Assembly: GCA_944323725.1 (NCBI GenBank)
Contig: CALUTP010000019.1
Coordinates: forward strand, 1 to 64,000
Origin: Candidatus Gastranaerophilales bacterium
GTDB lineage: Bacteria; Cyanobacteriota; Vampirovibrionia; Gastranaerophilales; Gastranaerophilaceae
DNA length: 64,000 bases
Direction: 5' to 3'
Part shown: one piece after another, positions 53,661 to 64,000 of the stretch
Numbering within the stretch: the stretch's first letter is position 1
How the letters are laid out: each line of letters opens with the position of its first letter
Position numbers and translations under genes: made by a program
Notes under the pieces: generated by a model
Told to the model about the DNA's origin: nothing
Database searches by the model: none
What the model saw: the letters and a program-made list of their open reading frames with translations, nothing else

Positions 53661-53686
53661 CCACTTTTCCTAAAAAGTGGTTTTTC
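53661..53686 (+). terminator. Intrinsic terminator of family gene 3
   Basis: CCACTTTT-CCTA-AAAAGTGG then TTTTTC. It is preceded by a pyrimidine-rich 3' UTR like that of family gene 2. Confidence 0.85.
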
Positions 53687-53726
53687 TTTTGTATATTAAA
53701 TTATAATTGCCGGTTTATAAGTTCTA

Positions 53727-54077
53727 TTATTTATCATTTTGGGCTAAGTGTATTATATTTTCTGCACAAACCAGTATCTCATCATAAATCAGAAGCTTAT
53801 TTTCACTTACACTCATAATTTTATTAATTAATTTTGCTCGGGTTTCAGAAATGTCATTTCCGGAATTTATTATACCAAAATCTTCAAGCTTTAGGTTAAG
53901 CAATGATGTCAGAATTAGAAAGTGTTCAAGCTTTGGAAGATATTTGCCATTTTCAATCCTGCTCAAATGCTTTTCTGTAAAACCGGCTTTCTCGGCAACT
54001 TCATATTGCTTTAGTCCTGCTTTTTTACGGGCATTTTTTATTACTAAGCCTATGTTCTGTTTATCAATGAGAAACAT
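53727..54077 (-). CDS. XRE-family HTH transcriptional regulator
   Basis: 116 residues with an N-terminal Cro/C1-type HTH (KNARKKAGLKQYEVAEKAGF, then HLSRIENGKYLPKLEHFLIL). The C-terminal part is helical and short. The ribosome site AAAGGAAAAT is good. It faces the acyltransferase gene across a 13-bp inverted repeat, which is a likely operator for this protein (inference). Phage or plasmid regulators share this fold, but no other mobile genes are next to it. Confidence 0.85.
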   Translation of the reverse strand: MFLIDKQNIGLVIKNARKKAGLKQYEVAEKAGFTEKHLSRIENGKYLPKLEHFLILTSLLNLKLEDFGIINSGNDISETRAKLINKIMSVSENKLLIYDEILVCAENIIHLAQNDK

Positions 54078-54108
54078 ATATTTTCCTTTTTATATAAGGG
54101 TAACGTAG

Positions 54109-54160
54109 AAAGCACTTTTTAAGAATACCCGAACAGTCACTTTATACTAAAAAGTGCTTT
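54109..54160. promoter_or_regulatory. 13-bp inverted repeat (probable operator)
   Basis: AAAGCACTTTTTA (54109-54121) and TAAAAAGTGCTTT (54148-54160), spaced by 26 bp. It lies between divergent XRE and acyltransferase genes; the right arm covers the acyltransferase start. Confidence 0.6.
54143..54153 (+). promoter_or_regulatory. Putative leaderless -10 of the acyltransferase gene
   Basis: TATACT-AAAAA-GTG: the -10 ends 5 bp before the start codon and overlaps the right arm of the inverted repeat. Confidence 0.4.
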
Positions 54161-54726
54161 ACAAGATACTTATTGTTATATATAATACATTCAGAACTAT
54201 GATTAAAATTTTATCCTGTTTAATTCCAATAAAATTTTTAAGAGAAAATTTCCGGCTGATATGCAATAGTATTCAGATAATATTTACAGCAAAGTCAATA
54301 GGAAAGAATTTTTACTGCGGAAAATTTTCAACCGTGAATAAAAACACGATTATAAAAAATAATGTTAGACTTAACGGGCTTCATATCAGCGGTAACGGCA
54401 AGGTAATACTCGGCAATTATTTTATTGCCGGGTTTGAAAGTTTAATTATATCAGATACACATAATTATAAAGGAACCGATTTACCATATGACAGAACATC
54501 AATTACAAAAGAAACTCTGATAGAAGATTTCGTGTGGATAGGTGCTAGAACAATAATTCTTGCAGGAAGCAAAATTGGCGAAGGGGCAATTATTCAGGCA
54601 GGTGCTGTTGTTCATGGAGAAATTCCGCCGCTGGCAATTGCGGGAGGAAATCCGGCTAAAGTCTTTAGATACCGCGATAAAGAACACTTCTTAAAAATAA
54701 AGCTAAATAAAAAAGACCTCTATTAA
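54154..54726 (+). CDS. Hexapeptide-repeat O-acetyl/acyltransferase (WbbJ-like)
   Basis: 190 residues. The left-handed beta-helix repeats run from about residue 60 to 165 (NTIIKN, VILGNY, DFVWIGARTIILAGSKIGEG, AIIQAGAVVHGEIPP), ending in IAGGNPAKVFRYR, the usual acyltransferase tail. The His in SDTHNYKG is the probable catalytic residue. Such enzymes acetylate sugars of surface polysaccharides. The GTG start is favoured because TATACT lies 5 bp upstream; an ATG at 54199 is the alternative. Confidence 0.85.
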   Translation: MLYKILIVIYNTFRTMIKILSCLIPIKFLRENFRLICNSIQIIFTAKSIGKNFYCGKFSTVNKNTIIKNNVRLNGLHISGNGKVILGNYFIAGFESLIISDTHNYKGTDLPYDRTSITKETLIEDFVWIGARTIILAGSKIGEGAIIQAGAVVHGEIPPLAIAGGNPAKVFRYRDKEHFLKIKLNKKDLY

Positions 54727-54737
54727 AGAGGTCTTTT
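54711..54737. terminator. Bidirectional intrinsic terminator
   Basis: AAAAGACCTCT-ATTAA-AGAGGTCTTTT, shared by the acyltransferase gene and fusA. Confidence 0.9.
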
Positions 54738-54757
54738 CTAAAATAATTCAATTAGAA

Positions 54758-56848
54758 TTATTCTTTACTAGCACCAGCTTTTTCGATAATTTCTTTTTCG
54801 ATATTACCTGGAACTTGTTCATAGCATTTGAATTCCATAGAGAATGTTCCACGTCCTTGAGTATTTGATCTCAAATCGGTTGCATACCCAAACATATTTG
54901 CAAGAGGAACAATAGCTCTTACAATTACATTACCAGTATTTCCAAGAGGTTCTTGCCCTTCAATACGTCCACGTCTTCTTGAAATATCACCAATAATTGT
55001 ACCTGTAAATTCATCAGGAATTTCAATTTCAACTTTCATCATTGGTTCAAGGATACAAGGCTGAGCTTTGCGACAACCTTCCTTAATTGCCATAGAACCA
55101 GCAATTTTAAATGCCATTTCTGAAGAGTCAACTTCGTGGTATGAACCATCGTATAATTCAACTTTTACGTCAATCATAGGGAATCCTGCTAGGATACCGC
55201 CTTCAAGAGCTTCTTCCATACCTTTTCTCGCCGGTTCAATGTACTCTCTAGGGATAGCACCACCAACGATTTTATTTTCAAATACAAATCCTGCATTTTC
55301 TTCAGCTGGAGAAATTCTAACTTTTACATGACCATATTGACCTTTACCACCTGATTGACGGATAAATTTAGAGTCTTGATCAGAATTACCTCTGATAGTT
55401 TCACGGTAAGCAACTTGTGGTTTACCAATGTTAGCTTCAACTTTGAATTCTCTTAACATACGGTCAACGATAATATCAAGGTGAAGTTCTCCCATACCAG
55501 AAATAATTGTCTGACCAGTTTCTGTATCTGATTTAACTCTGAATGATGGATCTTCTTCAGCAAGTTTTTGTAATGCAATACCCATTTTATCTTGGTCTGC
55601 TTTTGTTTTTGGTTCAATAGCAACTGAAATTACAGGTTCTGGGAATGTCATTTTTTCCAAAATAATTGGAGCTTTTTCATCACATAAAGTATCACCTGTA
55701 GTTGTATCTTTCAAACCAACTGCTGCACAAATATCACCAGCATATACTTCTTGTTCTTCTAAACGTTGATCAGCATACATACGAACTAAACGTGCGATAC
55801 GTTCTTTTTTACCGTTTGTAGCATTCAAAACGTAAGAACCTGATGTGATTACACCTGAATAAACTCTTAAGAAAGTTAAACGACCAACATAGGGATCAGT
55901 CATAACTTTAAATGCAAGAGCTGAGAATGGTTCAGAGTCAGATGAATGTCTTTCTGTTTTTGAACCGTCTTCTAATTCACCTTCAATAGCTTTTACATCA
56001 ACAGGAGATGGCATATATTCAACAACTGCATTCAATAATAATTGAACACCTTTGTTTTTAAATGCAGTACCGCAAGTTACAGGTACAATTTTATTATCAC
56101 AAACTGCTTTTCTTAAAACAGCTTTTAATTCATCAACTGTAATTGTTGAAGGATCTTCAAAGAATTTTTCCATCAATGCATCATCTTCACTTGCAATAGC
56201 TTCAACCATAGCATCTCTATATTCTTGAGCTTTTGCCAGCATATCAGCAGGGATATCTTCTTCTTTAATATCAGTACCTAAATCATTTGTATAAATTTCA
56301 GCTCTCATTGTCATAAGATCAATTAAGCCTGTAAATTTATCTTCAGAACCGATAGGTAATTGGATAGGTACAGCATTTGCACCTAATCTGTTTTTAATCT
56401 GGTCAACAACTCTATAGAAATCAGCACCTGTTCTATCCATTTTGTTAACGAATACCATACGAGGTACTTCATATCTATTAGCCTGTCTCCATACAGTTTC
56501 TGATTGTGATTGAACACCACCTACAGCACAGAATACTGCTACAACACCATCTAATACACGAAGAGAACGTTCTACCTCAATAGTAAAATCAACGTGTCCT
56601 GGTGTATCAATAATGTTAATTTGATGTCCTTTCCATTCTGCAGTTACTGCAGCAGATTGAATTGTAATACCACGTTCTTTTTCTTGTTCCATAAAGTCAG
56701 TTACTGCTGCACCATCGTGAGTCTCACCGATTTTGTGAGTTTTACCAGTGTAAAACAAAATACGTTCAGTTGTAGTGGTTTTACCAGCATCGATATGAGC
56801 GGCAATACCAATATTTCTGATTTTTTCCAATGGAGTTTTTCTTGCCAT
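54758..56848 (-). CDS. fusA: Elongation factor G
   Basis: 696 residues, full length. The GTPase motifs are [24 protein letters not shown] and NKMDR; domain IV has [13 protein letters not shown] and the C-terminal region [12 protein letters not shown]. It drives ribosomal translocation. It is alone here, not next to rpsL-rpsG-tuf as in many bacteria. The ribosome site is AAAAGGAAA. Confidence 0.97.
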   Translation of the reverse strand: MARKTPLEKIRNIGIAAHIDAGKTTTTERILFYTGKTHKIGETHDGAAVTDFMEQEKERGITIQSAAVTAEWKGHQINIIDTPGHVDFTIEVERSLRVLDGVVAVFCAVGGVQSQSETVWRQANRYEVPRMVFVNKMDRTGADFYRVVDQIKNRLGANAVPIQLPIGSEDKFTGLIDLMTMRAEIYTNDLGTDIKEEDIPADMLAKAQEYRDAMVEAIASEDDALMEKFFEDPSTITVDELKAVLRKAVCDNKIVPVTCGTAFKNKGVQLLLNAVVEYMPSPVDVKAIEGELEDGSKTERHSSDSEPFSALAFKVMTDPYVGRLTFLRVYSGVITSGSYVLNATNGKKERIARLVRMYADQRLEEQEVYAGDICAAVGLKDTTTGDTLCDEKAPIILEKMTFPEPVISVAIEPKTKADQDKMGIALQKLAEEDPSFRVKSDTETGQTIISGMGELHLDIIVDRMLREFKVEANIGKPQVAYRETIRGNSDQDSKFIRQSGGKGQYGHVKVRISPAEENAGFVFENKIVGGAIPREYIEPARKGMEEALEGGILAGFPMIDVKVELYDGSYHEVDSSEMAFKIAGSMAIKEGCRKAQPCILEPMMKVEIEIPDEFTGTIIGDISRRRGRIEGQEPLGNTGNVIVRAIVPLANMFGYATDLRSNTQGRGTFSMEFKCYEQVPGNIEKEIIEKAGASKE

Positions 56849-57007
56849 TTCATTTTCCTTTTTTATATATTGTGTACTTCTGCTATTTACTATTTAGCTT
56901 CAATAAAATTATCTCATAAACATGTTATTTTTCAACCAAACACGTTACAAAGTATGTAGATAGAATTGATTTAAATTTATAAAATAAAAATTTGGATGAA
57001 TAATTAA

Positions 57008-57025
57008 AAAAACCTTAAGGTTTTT
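57008..57025. other. 18-bp perfect palindrome upstream of groES
   Basis: AAAACCTTAAGGTTTT with flanking A/T, a perfect inverted repeat without loop, just before the groES promoter. It could be an operator or a terminator-like relic. Confidence 0.4.
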
Positions 57026-57031
57026 AATAAT

Positions 57032-57058
57032 TTGAAAATTCCGTTATATAAATATAAT
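57032..57058 (+). promoter_or_regulatory. Promoter of groESL
   Basis: TTGAAA, a 15-bp spacer, TATAAT. The spacer is short. No CIRCE element is present. Confidence 0.45.
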
Positions 57059-57089
57059 GAACAGGTTAGTTTAAGAAGGAGAATTAAAT

Positions 57090-57374
57090 ATGTTAAAACC
57101 ATTAGGAGACAGAATTGTAGTTAAAGTTATTGAAGATACCGAACAGACATCAGGGGGAATTTTTATTCCTGACAGTGCAAAAGAAAAACCTCAAAAAGGT
57201 GAAGTGGTTGCAGTGGGACTTGGCAAAATGAACGATAAGGGCGAAAGAGAACCTATAGATGTCGAAGTTGGTCAAACTGTTCTTTATGCTAAGTATGCAG
57301 GTACTGATGTAAAACAGGGTGATGACACTTATAAAATTCTTTCAATTAAAGATGCTTTAGCAATTGTTGAATAA
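57090..57374 (+). CDS. groES: Co-chaperonin GroES
   Basis: 94 residues. LKPLGDRIVVKVIEDTEQTS is followed by a GGIFIPDSA mobile loop and a C-terminal YKILSIKDALAIVE. It caps the GroEL ring. The ribosome site is AGAAGGAG. groEL follows 49 bp later. Confidence 0.97.
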   Translation: MLKPLGDRIVVKVIEDTEQTSGGIFIPDSAKEKPQKGEVVAVGLGKMNDKGEREPIDVEVGQTVLYAKYAGTDVKQGDDTYKILSIKDALAIVE

Positions 57375-57384
57375 AAGATTATAA

Positions 57385-59070
<1,686 letters not shown>

Positions 59071-59090
59071 AATAAATATCACCTAAAATA

Positions 59091-59129
59091 AAAAAAGTAT
59101 CAGTTAAATAATTTAACTGATACTTTTTT
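59091..59129. terminator. Bidirectional intrinsic terminator
   Basis: AAAAAAGTATCAGTTAAA paired with TTTAACTGATACTTTTTT, a near-perfect 18-bp stem between groEL and the minus-strand gene ending at 59131. Confidence 0.9.
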
Positions 59130-59130
59130 A

Positions 59131-60102
59131 TTACTCTGATTTATTAATCAAATTCCCTTCGTTATCAACACTTAAACCATAACGATCAATATTTTCAAGA
59201 TGATATTTGATAAAACTTTTTTCTGCATCTGATAGTTCTACTCCATTCTTTTGTTTTTGTAAAAGATCATTATAAATAGCATTATTTATTGAAACAGACT
59301 GAGATGCCATAGTCATTCGTGACTGTAAAAAACTCATATCATGGGATTGAATCCCTCTAAAAGTATAGCGTTTATTATCTTTATTATAATGAATTTCATT
59401 ACCTTTATTACCATTTAATCTAAAAAACTCTTTAGCTTCACCTCCGCCACTTACACTCATATTTGTAGCCAGAGAAAAACCTTCACCATTACTGCCTGGT
59501 GTAATCCTATATTTACCAATCACACCGTCTCTAGAAATTATATTCATTGGAACTTGTTGCGGTTTTTTCTGATTTACTGCTTCAGGCTGAGTATTATTAA
59601 CAACTTCAGTAGTAGGTTTGGTATCTTCTACTTTTTCAGGCGTTCGGGTAGCTTCTGATTGCTCTGGGTTATATACTGGAGGTGTTTTAGGTTTATCAAC
59701 TAATGGAGATTTTATACCTTCATGAAGTGTTAATACTTCCCAGTTATTAGGATCAGCTAATGCTTTTGCATAATTTTCATTTATTTCATCTCTTCTCGAT
59801 TTTGGAGGATTTTTAATTGTTTCATCTGAAGGCGTATGAGAATTTACAGTTTGTTCAAATTTACCCATTACTCGTTGACGAAAATCTTCATATTTACGTT
59901 CTGCTTTATTACGAAAACTTTCATAATTACTGTTTGCTTCATTTCTGAAATCATTAAATTCTTGTTCTGCTTTTCTTTTATGTTCTTTATAATCATCAAA
60001 TGCACTTGTTCTTACTTCTGTGGATTTTTTTTCATCTGTTTTTTTAGATCCATTTCCACCGTTATTATCTCCTAAAGGACCTATGTTTGAAATTTCTACC
60101 AT
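59131..60102 (-). CDS. Hendecad-repeat protein, unknown
   Basis: 323 residues. Residues about 43-86 carry consecutive 11-residue repeats of the form AxxxYxxFRxK (AEQEFNDFRNE, ANSNYESFRNK, AERKYEDFRQR), typical of a right-handed hendecad coiled coil. A Pro/Thr-rich linker follows, then a C-terminal region with beta-strand and helix character. It has no signal or membrane segment. The ribosome site TAGGAGAG is good. Its promoter overlaps the end of cysK and contains a TTGTAACAA core. Function unknown. Confidence 0.7.
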   Translation of the reverse strand: MVEISNIGPLGDNNGGNGSKKTDEKKSTEVRTSAFDDYKEHKRKAEQEFNDFRNEANSNYESFRNKAERKYEDFRQRVMGKFEQTVNSHTPSDETIKNPPKSRRDEINENYAKALADPNNWEVLTLHEGIKSPLVDKPKTPPVYNPEQSEATRTPEKVEDTKPTTEVVNNTQPEAVNQKKPQQVPMNIISRDGVIGKYRITPGSNGEGFSLATNMSVSGGGEAKEFFRLNGNKGNEIHYNKDNKRYTFRGIQSHDMSFLQSRMTMASQSVSINNAIYNDLLQKQKNGVELSDAEKSFIKYHLENIDRYGLSVDNEGNLINKSE

Positions 60103-60165
60103 AAATTCAGCTCTCCTAAATTACTTCACTATAAAAATAAAAAATATTTAGAAGAGCTAATTTCA

Positions 60166-60194
60166 ATTATAAAAAATTTTGTAACAATTGTTAA
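60166..60194 (-). promoter_or_regulatory. Promoter of the hendecad-repeat gene with TTGTTACAA in the spacer
   Basis: On the minus strand TTAACA (60189-60194), 17 bp, TATAAT (60166-60171). The TTGTTACAA palindrome (60179-60187) sits inside the spacer, where a bound repressor would block RNA polymerase. Confidence 0.6.
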
Positions 60195-61111
60195 TACTGA
60201 AAAAGTTCGCTGGAAAGATATCTTTCTCCACTATCTGGTAGGATAACTACTATCAACTTATCTTTATTTTCAGAGCGTCTGGATAATTCCATAGCTGCAA
60301 ACATAGCGGCTCCAGACGAAATACCTGATAATATTCCTTCATGAACAGCAAGTTCCCTTGCTGTATTTATAGCATCAAAATCACTTACAGGAATTATTTC
60401 ATCTATTATATCTTTATCAAAATTTGCGGGTACAAAATTTGCACCAATACCCTGTATTTTATGTGCTCCTGCATTTTTACCGGCTAAAACTTGAGAAGAC
60501 GCAGGTTCTACTGCAACTGCTTTTATTTTAGGGTTTTTAGTTTTTAACCCTTTAGCAATTCCTGAAATTGTACCTCCAGTACCAACACCAGCTACAATTA
60601 TATCCACTTTACCATCAGTATCTTCCCAAATTTCTTCTGAGGTAGTTAGTATATGACTTTGTGGATTAGAAGGATTTGCAAATTGCTGTGGAATAAAGGA
60701 GTTATTAATTTCTTTATGAAGTTCTTGAGCCTTATCAACAGCACCTTGCATACCTTTAGAACCATCTGTTAGAACTAATTCCGCACCATAAGCTTTTAAA
60801 AGCAGCCGTCTTTCTAGACTCATGGTCTCTGGCATTGTTAAAATCATTCTGTATCCCTTAATTGCACAGACCATAGCAAGACCAATACCTGTATTCCCGC
60901 TTGTTGGTTCTATTATTACTGTTTCTTTATTTATTAGTCCTGACTTTTCTGCATCTTCTATCATAGTCAATGCTGGTCTATCCTTTATAGAACCTGCTGG
61001 ATTCTTTGATTCAAGTTTTGCAACAATCATAGCTTCTCCTGAATTTAATTTGTTAATTTTTACCAGCGGAGTTTTACCAATTAATTCTAATAAATTTTCT
61101 GCAATTTTCAT
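60191..61111 (-). CDS. cysK: Cysteine synthase A (O-acetylserine sulfhydrylase)
   Basis: 306 residues, PLP-dependent. The PLP Lys is in [12 protein letters not shown], with [15 protein letters not shown] and [14 protein letters not shown] (phosphate loop). It forms Cys from O-acetylserine and sulfide. The ribosome site is AGGAGAG. Upstream on the same strand lies hydE, 61 bp away. Confidence 0.96.
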   Translation of the reverse strand: MKIAENLLELIGKTPLVKINKLNSGEAMIVAKLESKNPAGSIKDRPALTMIEDAEKSGLINKETVIIEPTSGNTGIGLAMVCAIKGYRMILTMPETMSLERRLLLKAYGAELVLTDGSKGMQGAVDKAQELHKEINNSFIPQQFANPSNPQSHILTTSEEIWEDTDGKVDIIVAGVGTGGTISGIAKGLKTKNPKIKAVAVEPASSQVLAGKNAGAHKIQGIGANFVPANFDKDIIDEIIPVSDFDAINTARELAVHEGILSGISSGAAMFAAMELSRRSENKDKLIVVILPDSGERYLSSELFQY

Positions 61112-61172
61112 AACTCTCTCCTATTTTTAGGAATACATATTTTATACCTTACATATTTATTAAAATATACTA

Positions 61173-62183
61173 CTAAATTAATTTATTTCTAAAACCTTTT
61201 TCATTTGAAACAAACCTTCCTATCTTATTGAGCACTGTCAAAAGTTCATTATAATCAACCTTTGCTTTATCTGGATATATTTCATATTTTGATTTGTATT
61301 CATCAAAAGTAACATTTGGCATGACAACATTAGCACCAGATTGCAAAGCTATAAGTCTTCCATTTGGATTAAGTGTCTCCATAGCTGTAGTTGCTGGAAT
61401 ATTTATATCAGGTAACAACAGTCTTGTCAAAGCCATAACTTTTAATGCTAAATTAAAATCACCAGAATTAACATTTTTAAGCGGAGTATTTTCATGAGGA
61501 ATAAGAGGACCAATTCCTATCATATCAGCATCCAATTCTTTAAAAAATAAGATATCATCCGCTAAAGATTCAATCGACTGATTAGGTAAGCCTACAAGAC
61601 ATCCAGAACCAGTTTCATATCCTAAGTTTTTCAAATCATACAAACATCGTTTTCTATTTTCTATACTTGCTTTAGGGTGCATTTTTTTATATAACTCAAT
61701 ATCAGTAGTTTCAATTCTTAGCAAAAACCTATCAGCCCCAGCCTCCTTTAGGATTTTATACTCTTCTGCTGGTCTTTCTCCAATACTTAAAGTGACAGCA
61801 ACGTCATTTTCTTTTATTTTTTTGATGATTTGTGAAAGATAATCAGCAGAATAATATATATCCTCACCAGATTGGAGAACTATTGTTTTATAGCCAAAAT
61901 CTACTGCGATTTTTGAAAGTGAAAGAATTTGATCTTTACTAAGTCTATATCGTTCAACTAGCCTGTTATCACATCTTATTCCGCAATATAGACAACTGCA
62001 GCGACAATAATTTGAAAATTCAATTAATGCCCTTAAATGAACTTCATCTCCTACATATTTTTTTCTAACTTCATCAGCAGCAGAAAATAGTTCAATATCA
62101 ATATCTTTATTAGAAAGTAATCCTATAATTTCATTTTTTGTAAGATTATGCTTTAATTTAGCTTTTTGGATAAGTTCATTCAT
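61173..62183 (-). CDS. hydE: [FeFe]-hydrogenase H-cluster maturase HydE (radical SAM)
   Basis: About 336 residues from the preferred ATG. CRCSCLYCGIRCDNRLVERYR contains the radical-SAM CxxxCxxC followed by the GIR...RYRLS segment typical of HydE; VLQSGEDIYY and GSCLVGLPNQS follow. It makes part of the H-cluster, so [FeFe]-hydrogenase is expected in the genome (BioB/PylB-type relatives are the alternative). The frame is open to 62201, but TATAAT ends exactly 6 bases before the ATG at 62183, right after the ileS terminator, so that start is preferred. Confidence 0.85.
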   Translation of the reverse strand: MNELIQKAKLKHNLTKNEIIGLLSNKDIDIELFSAADEVRKKYVGDEVHLRALIEFSNYCRCSCLYCGIRCDNRLVERYRLSKDQILSLSKIAVDFGYKTIVLQSGEDIYYSADYLSQIIKKIKENDVAVTLSIGERPAEEYKILKEAGADRFLLRIETTDIELYKKMHPKASIENRKRCLYDLKNLGYETGSGCLVGLPNQSIESLADDILFFKELDADMIGIGPLIPHENTPLKNVNSGDFNLALKVMALTRLLLPDINIPATTAMETLNPNGRLIALQSGANVVMPNVTFDEYKSKYEIYPDKAKVDYNELLTVLNKIGRFVSNEKGFRNKLI

Positions 62184-62195
62184 ATTTGAATTATA
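62184..62195 (-). promoter_or_regulatory. Putative leaderless -10 box of hydE
   Basis: On the minus strand TATAAT-TCAAAT-ATG, with no ribosome site. Confidence 0.55.
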
Positions 62196-62199
62196 CATC

Positions 62200-62230
62200 A
62201 AAAAGGGAGCCTTTATCTGCTCCCTTTTTT
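62200..62230 (-). terminator. Intrinsic terminator of ileS
   Basis: The minus strand reads AAAAAAGGGAGC-8 nt-GCTCCCTTTTT. It lies 5 bp after the ileS stop and just before the hydE promoter. Confidence 0.88.
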
Positions 62231-62234
62231 AATA

Positions 62235-64000
62235 TTAATTAATTGCTTCCTCACAATCTTTGCAAATACCATCTGGATTTAGTTTTCGATATTTCCAGCA
62301 TCTAGCGCATTTTTCACCCTCTGCCTTTGTTACCCAAACTGTATAGTCATCTTCCACATATTCATTCAAAACATCAGATGGTCTTTCATCAGTTACATAT
62401 GCCTGTGAGGTAATAAAGATATTTGAAAGCTCTGATTCATTAGCTTTTAATACTGCATTATCTTTTACACTCACATATACTGAAACTTCTAAGGAACTTC
62501 CTACCTTCTTATCAGCTCTTAACGGCTCTATAGCTCTTGTAACGACTTCTCTTGCTTTAAGTATTTTTGAAAATTCTTCCTCTAAAGAACTATCATTCCA
62601 CTCAGGCTTAGCTTTTGGCCAATCTGAAAGTAAAATACTAACAAGTCCACCTTTTTGACATTCTGGAACACTCATCCAAATATCTTCTGCTTGATGCGGC
62701 ATTACAGGAACTAATATTCTCACTAATGTCTGCATTATTTCATACAATACTGTCTGACAAGCTCTGCGAGAAAGTGATTTTTTACCAGCTGTATATAATC
62801 TGTCTTTTACGATATCCAGATAAAATGAACTTAAATCAACAGCTGCAAAATTTTGGAGTTGTTGAAAATATTTATAAAATTCATAATTATCAAATGCTTC
62901 CGTTACAGAATTGATAAGCTGATTTAACTTATATAACGCAAATTTATCAAGTTCAGTTAAGTCTTCATATTTCACATAATCTTTTTCAGGATCAAAATCA
63001 AATAAGTTACCTAATAAGAATCTTGAAGTATTTCTTGTCTTTTTGAATATTTCCGCTAATTGTTTAATTATATTATTTCCAATTTTGGTATCATTTCTGT
63101 AATCAACAGAAGCAGCCCATAATCTTAAAATATCTGCACCGTATGTATTAATGATTTCATCTGGTCTTATGTAATTTCCAAGAGATTTTGACATTTTTCT
63201 GCCATCTTCTCCAAATACAAAGCCATGAGTTAATACCGATTTATAAGGAGCCTTTCCATAAGTCGCCATTGCCGTTAATAATGAAGATTGGAACCAGCCT
63301 CTGTGCTGATCAGAGCCTTCAAGGTACATTTCAACTGGAATATTTCCTAATACATCTGAACGTTTTTCTACGACAGCACGCCAAGAAATTCCTGAATCAA
63401 ACCATACATCCATGATATCATTTTCTTTTTTGAAATGAGATTTTCCACACTTAGGACATTTAAATCCATTAGGCAATAACTCAGCTGCACTATGCTTAAC
63501 CCAAGCATCAGAACTTTCTTTTTCAAAAATTTCAGCAACATTTTCAATAGTTTCATCAGTTACGATAACTTCACCGCAATCCTCACAATAGAATACAGGA
63601 ATAGGCACACCCCAAGCTCTTTGACGGGAAATACACCAATCTGTACGACCTTCCACCATATTTGAAATTCTAGCTTCTCCGCTTGATGGAATCCATTTTA
63701 CATCTTTTATTGCTTTAAGAGTTTCATTTCTGAATTTATCGACTTTTACAAACCATTGAGGAGTTGCTCTGTAGATTACAGGATTTTTACATCTCCAGCA
63801 GTGAGGGTAACTATGACTAATATCCTGTTGAGAAATTAAAGCTCCACAATTTTGTAATTTTTCAATAACTATTGAATTACCTTTATAATAAGGAACACCT
63901 TCCAAATCTTTATCTTTTACAGCCGCAGTCCAAACGCCTCTGCTATCGAGAGGTGAAAATACCTCAATGCCATATCTACAACCAACTTCATAATCCTCAA
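62235..64000 (-). CDS. ileS: Isoleucine-tRNA ligase, C-terminal part (cut by window edge)
   Basis: About 588 residues are present; the frame runs open to base 64000, so the N-terminus (with HIGH) lies outside. DSRGVW near the edge, GSDQHRGWFQ, the catalytic GRKMSKSLGN, and a C-terminal zinc finger (CARCWKYRK...CKDC) identify IleRS. It charges tRNA-Ile with Ile and proofreads Val. Confidence 0.96.
   Translation of the reverse strand, partial: EDYEVGCRYGIEVFSPLDSRGVWTAAVKDKDLEGVPYYKGNSIVIEKLQNCGALISQQDISHSYPHCWRCKNPVIYRATPQWFVKVDKFRNETLKAIKDVKWIPSSGEARISNMVEGRTDWCISRQRAWGVPIPVFYCEDCGEVIVTDETIENVAEIFEKESSDAWVKHSAAELLPNGFKCPKCGKSHFKKENDIMDVWFDSGISWRAVVEKRSDVLGNIPVEMYLEGSDQHRGWFQSSLLTAMATYGKAPYKSVLTHGFVFGEDGRKMSKSLGNYIRPDEIINTYGADILRLWAASVDYRNDTKIGNNIIKQLAEIFKKTRNTSRFLLGNLFDFDPEKDYVKYEDLTELDKFALYKLNQLINSVTEAFDNYEFYKYFQQLQNFAAVDLSSFYLDIVKDRLYTAGKKSLSRRACQTVLYEIMQTLVRILVPVMPHQAEDIWMSVPECQKGGLVSILLSDWPKAKPEWNDSSLEEEFSKILKAREVVTRAIEPLRADKKVGSSLEVSVYVSVKDNAVLKANESELSNIFITSQAYVTDERPSDVLNEYVEDDYTVWVTKAEGEKCARCWKYRKLNPDGICKDCEEAIN

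Noticed and set aside
53727-54726. Prophage or integrated element suggested by the XRE regulator
   Set aside because: No integrase, structural phage genes or attachment repeats are nearby; flanking genes are ordinary.

Overview
The window is a 64-kb, strongly AT-rich bacterial chromosome segment. It is mostly housekeeping genes, with one accessory block and several unusual leader and promoter regions. I infer a gut-type, fermentative relative of Cyanobacteria (Melainabacteria/Vampirovibrionia, Gastranaerophilales-like). The grounds are a Ycf45-type AAA+/R3H ATPase (a cyanobacterial/plastid family), a ribosomal gene order infA-rpmJ-rpsM-rpsK-rpsD-rpoA-rplQ-truA-rplM-rpsI, and anaerobic metabolism (PpdK, a four-subunit 2-oxoacid:ferredoxin oxidoreductase, the [FeFe]-hydrogenase maturase HydE). 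I saw no photosynthesis genes. The assignment is inference, since no database could be searched.

Layout. 1-372 is the 5' part of a 16S rRNA on the minus strand, driven by four tandem promoters (645-1003). 1.2-8.8 kb: a secreted coiled-coil protein, a lytic transglycosylase, a ThiE-like protein, ManC, a DUF3137-like membrane protein with an HExxH protein, and small hypotheticals. 8.8-14.6 kb (minus strand): PpdK and korDABC. 14.7-23.5 kb: a 1786-residue coiled-coil protein with 33-residue repeats, a GlcD-type flavoprotein and the Ycf45-like ATPase. 23.6-32.8 kb is the accessory block: two members of a paralogous family with conserved ends and variable middles, a PlsC-like acyltransferase, a cobalamin-riboswitch-like leader ahead of three overlapping or closely spaced unknown genes, and an EF-hand/HExxH protein. 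32.8-34.4 kb: a polyprenyl synthase and signal peptidase I. 35-40.6 kb: the ribosomal operon with several GC-rich structured leaders. 40.7-47.6 kb: a miniature family member, then minus-strand rplI, a core-MetE-like protein, a CooC-like ATPase, folD, an SH3b-like protein and pheT. 47.7-54.7 kb: a peptide ABC transporter, MgtC, a third full-length family member, and an XRE regulator facing an acyltransferase across a 13-bp inverted repeat. 54.7-64 kb: fusA, groESL, a hendecad-repeat protein, cysK, hydE and the 3' part of ileS.

How it fits together. PpdK, Kor, the hydrogenase maturase, and CooC/MetE-like/FolD indicate pyruvate/PEP interconversion, ferredoxin-linked 2-oxoacid metabolism and one-carbon metabolism under anaerobic conditions. 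The least explained parts are the four proteins with a shared C-terminal motif (three also with a shared N-terminal motif), many of them behind TTGTAACA-type palindromes; the riboswitch-like leader in front of unknown genes; and a recurring promoter layout in which the -10 box ends five or six bases before the start codon with no Shine-Dalgarno, which predicts leaderless mRNAs.
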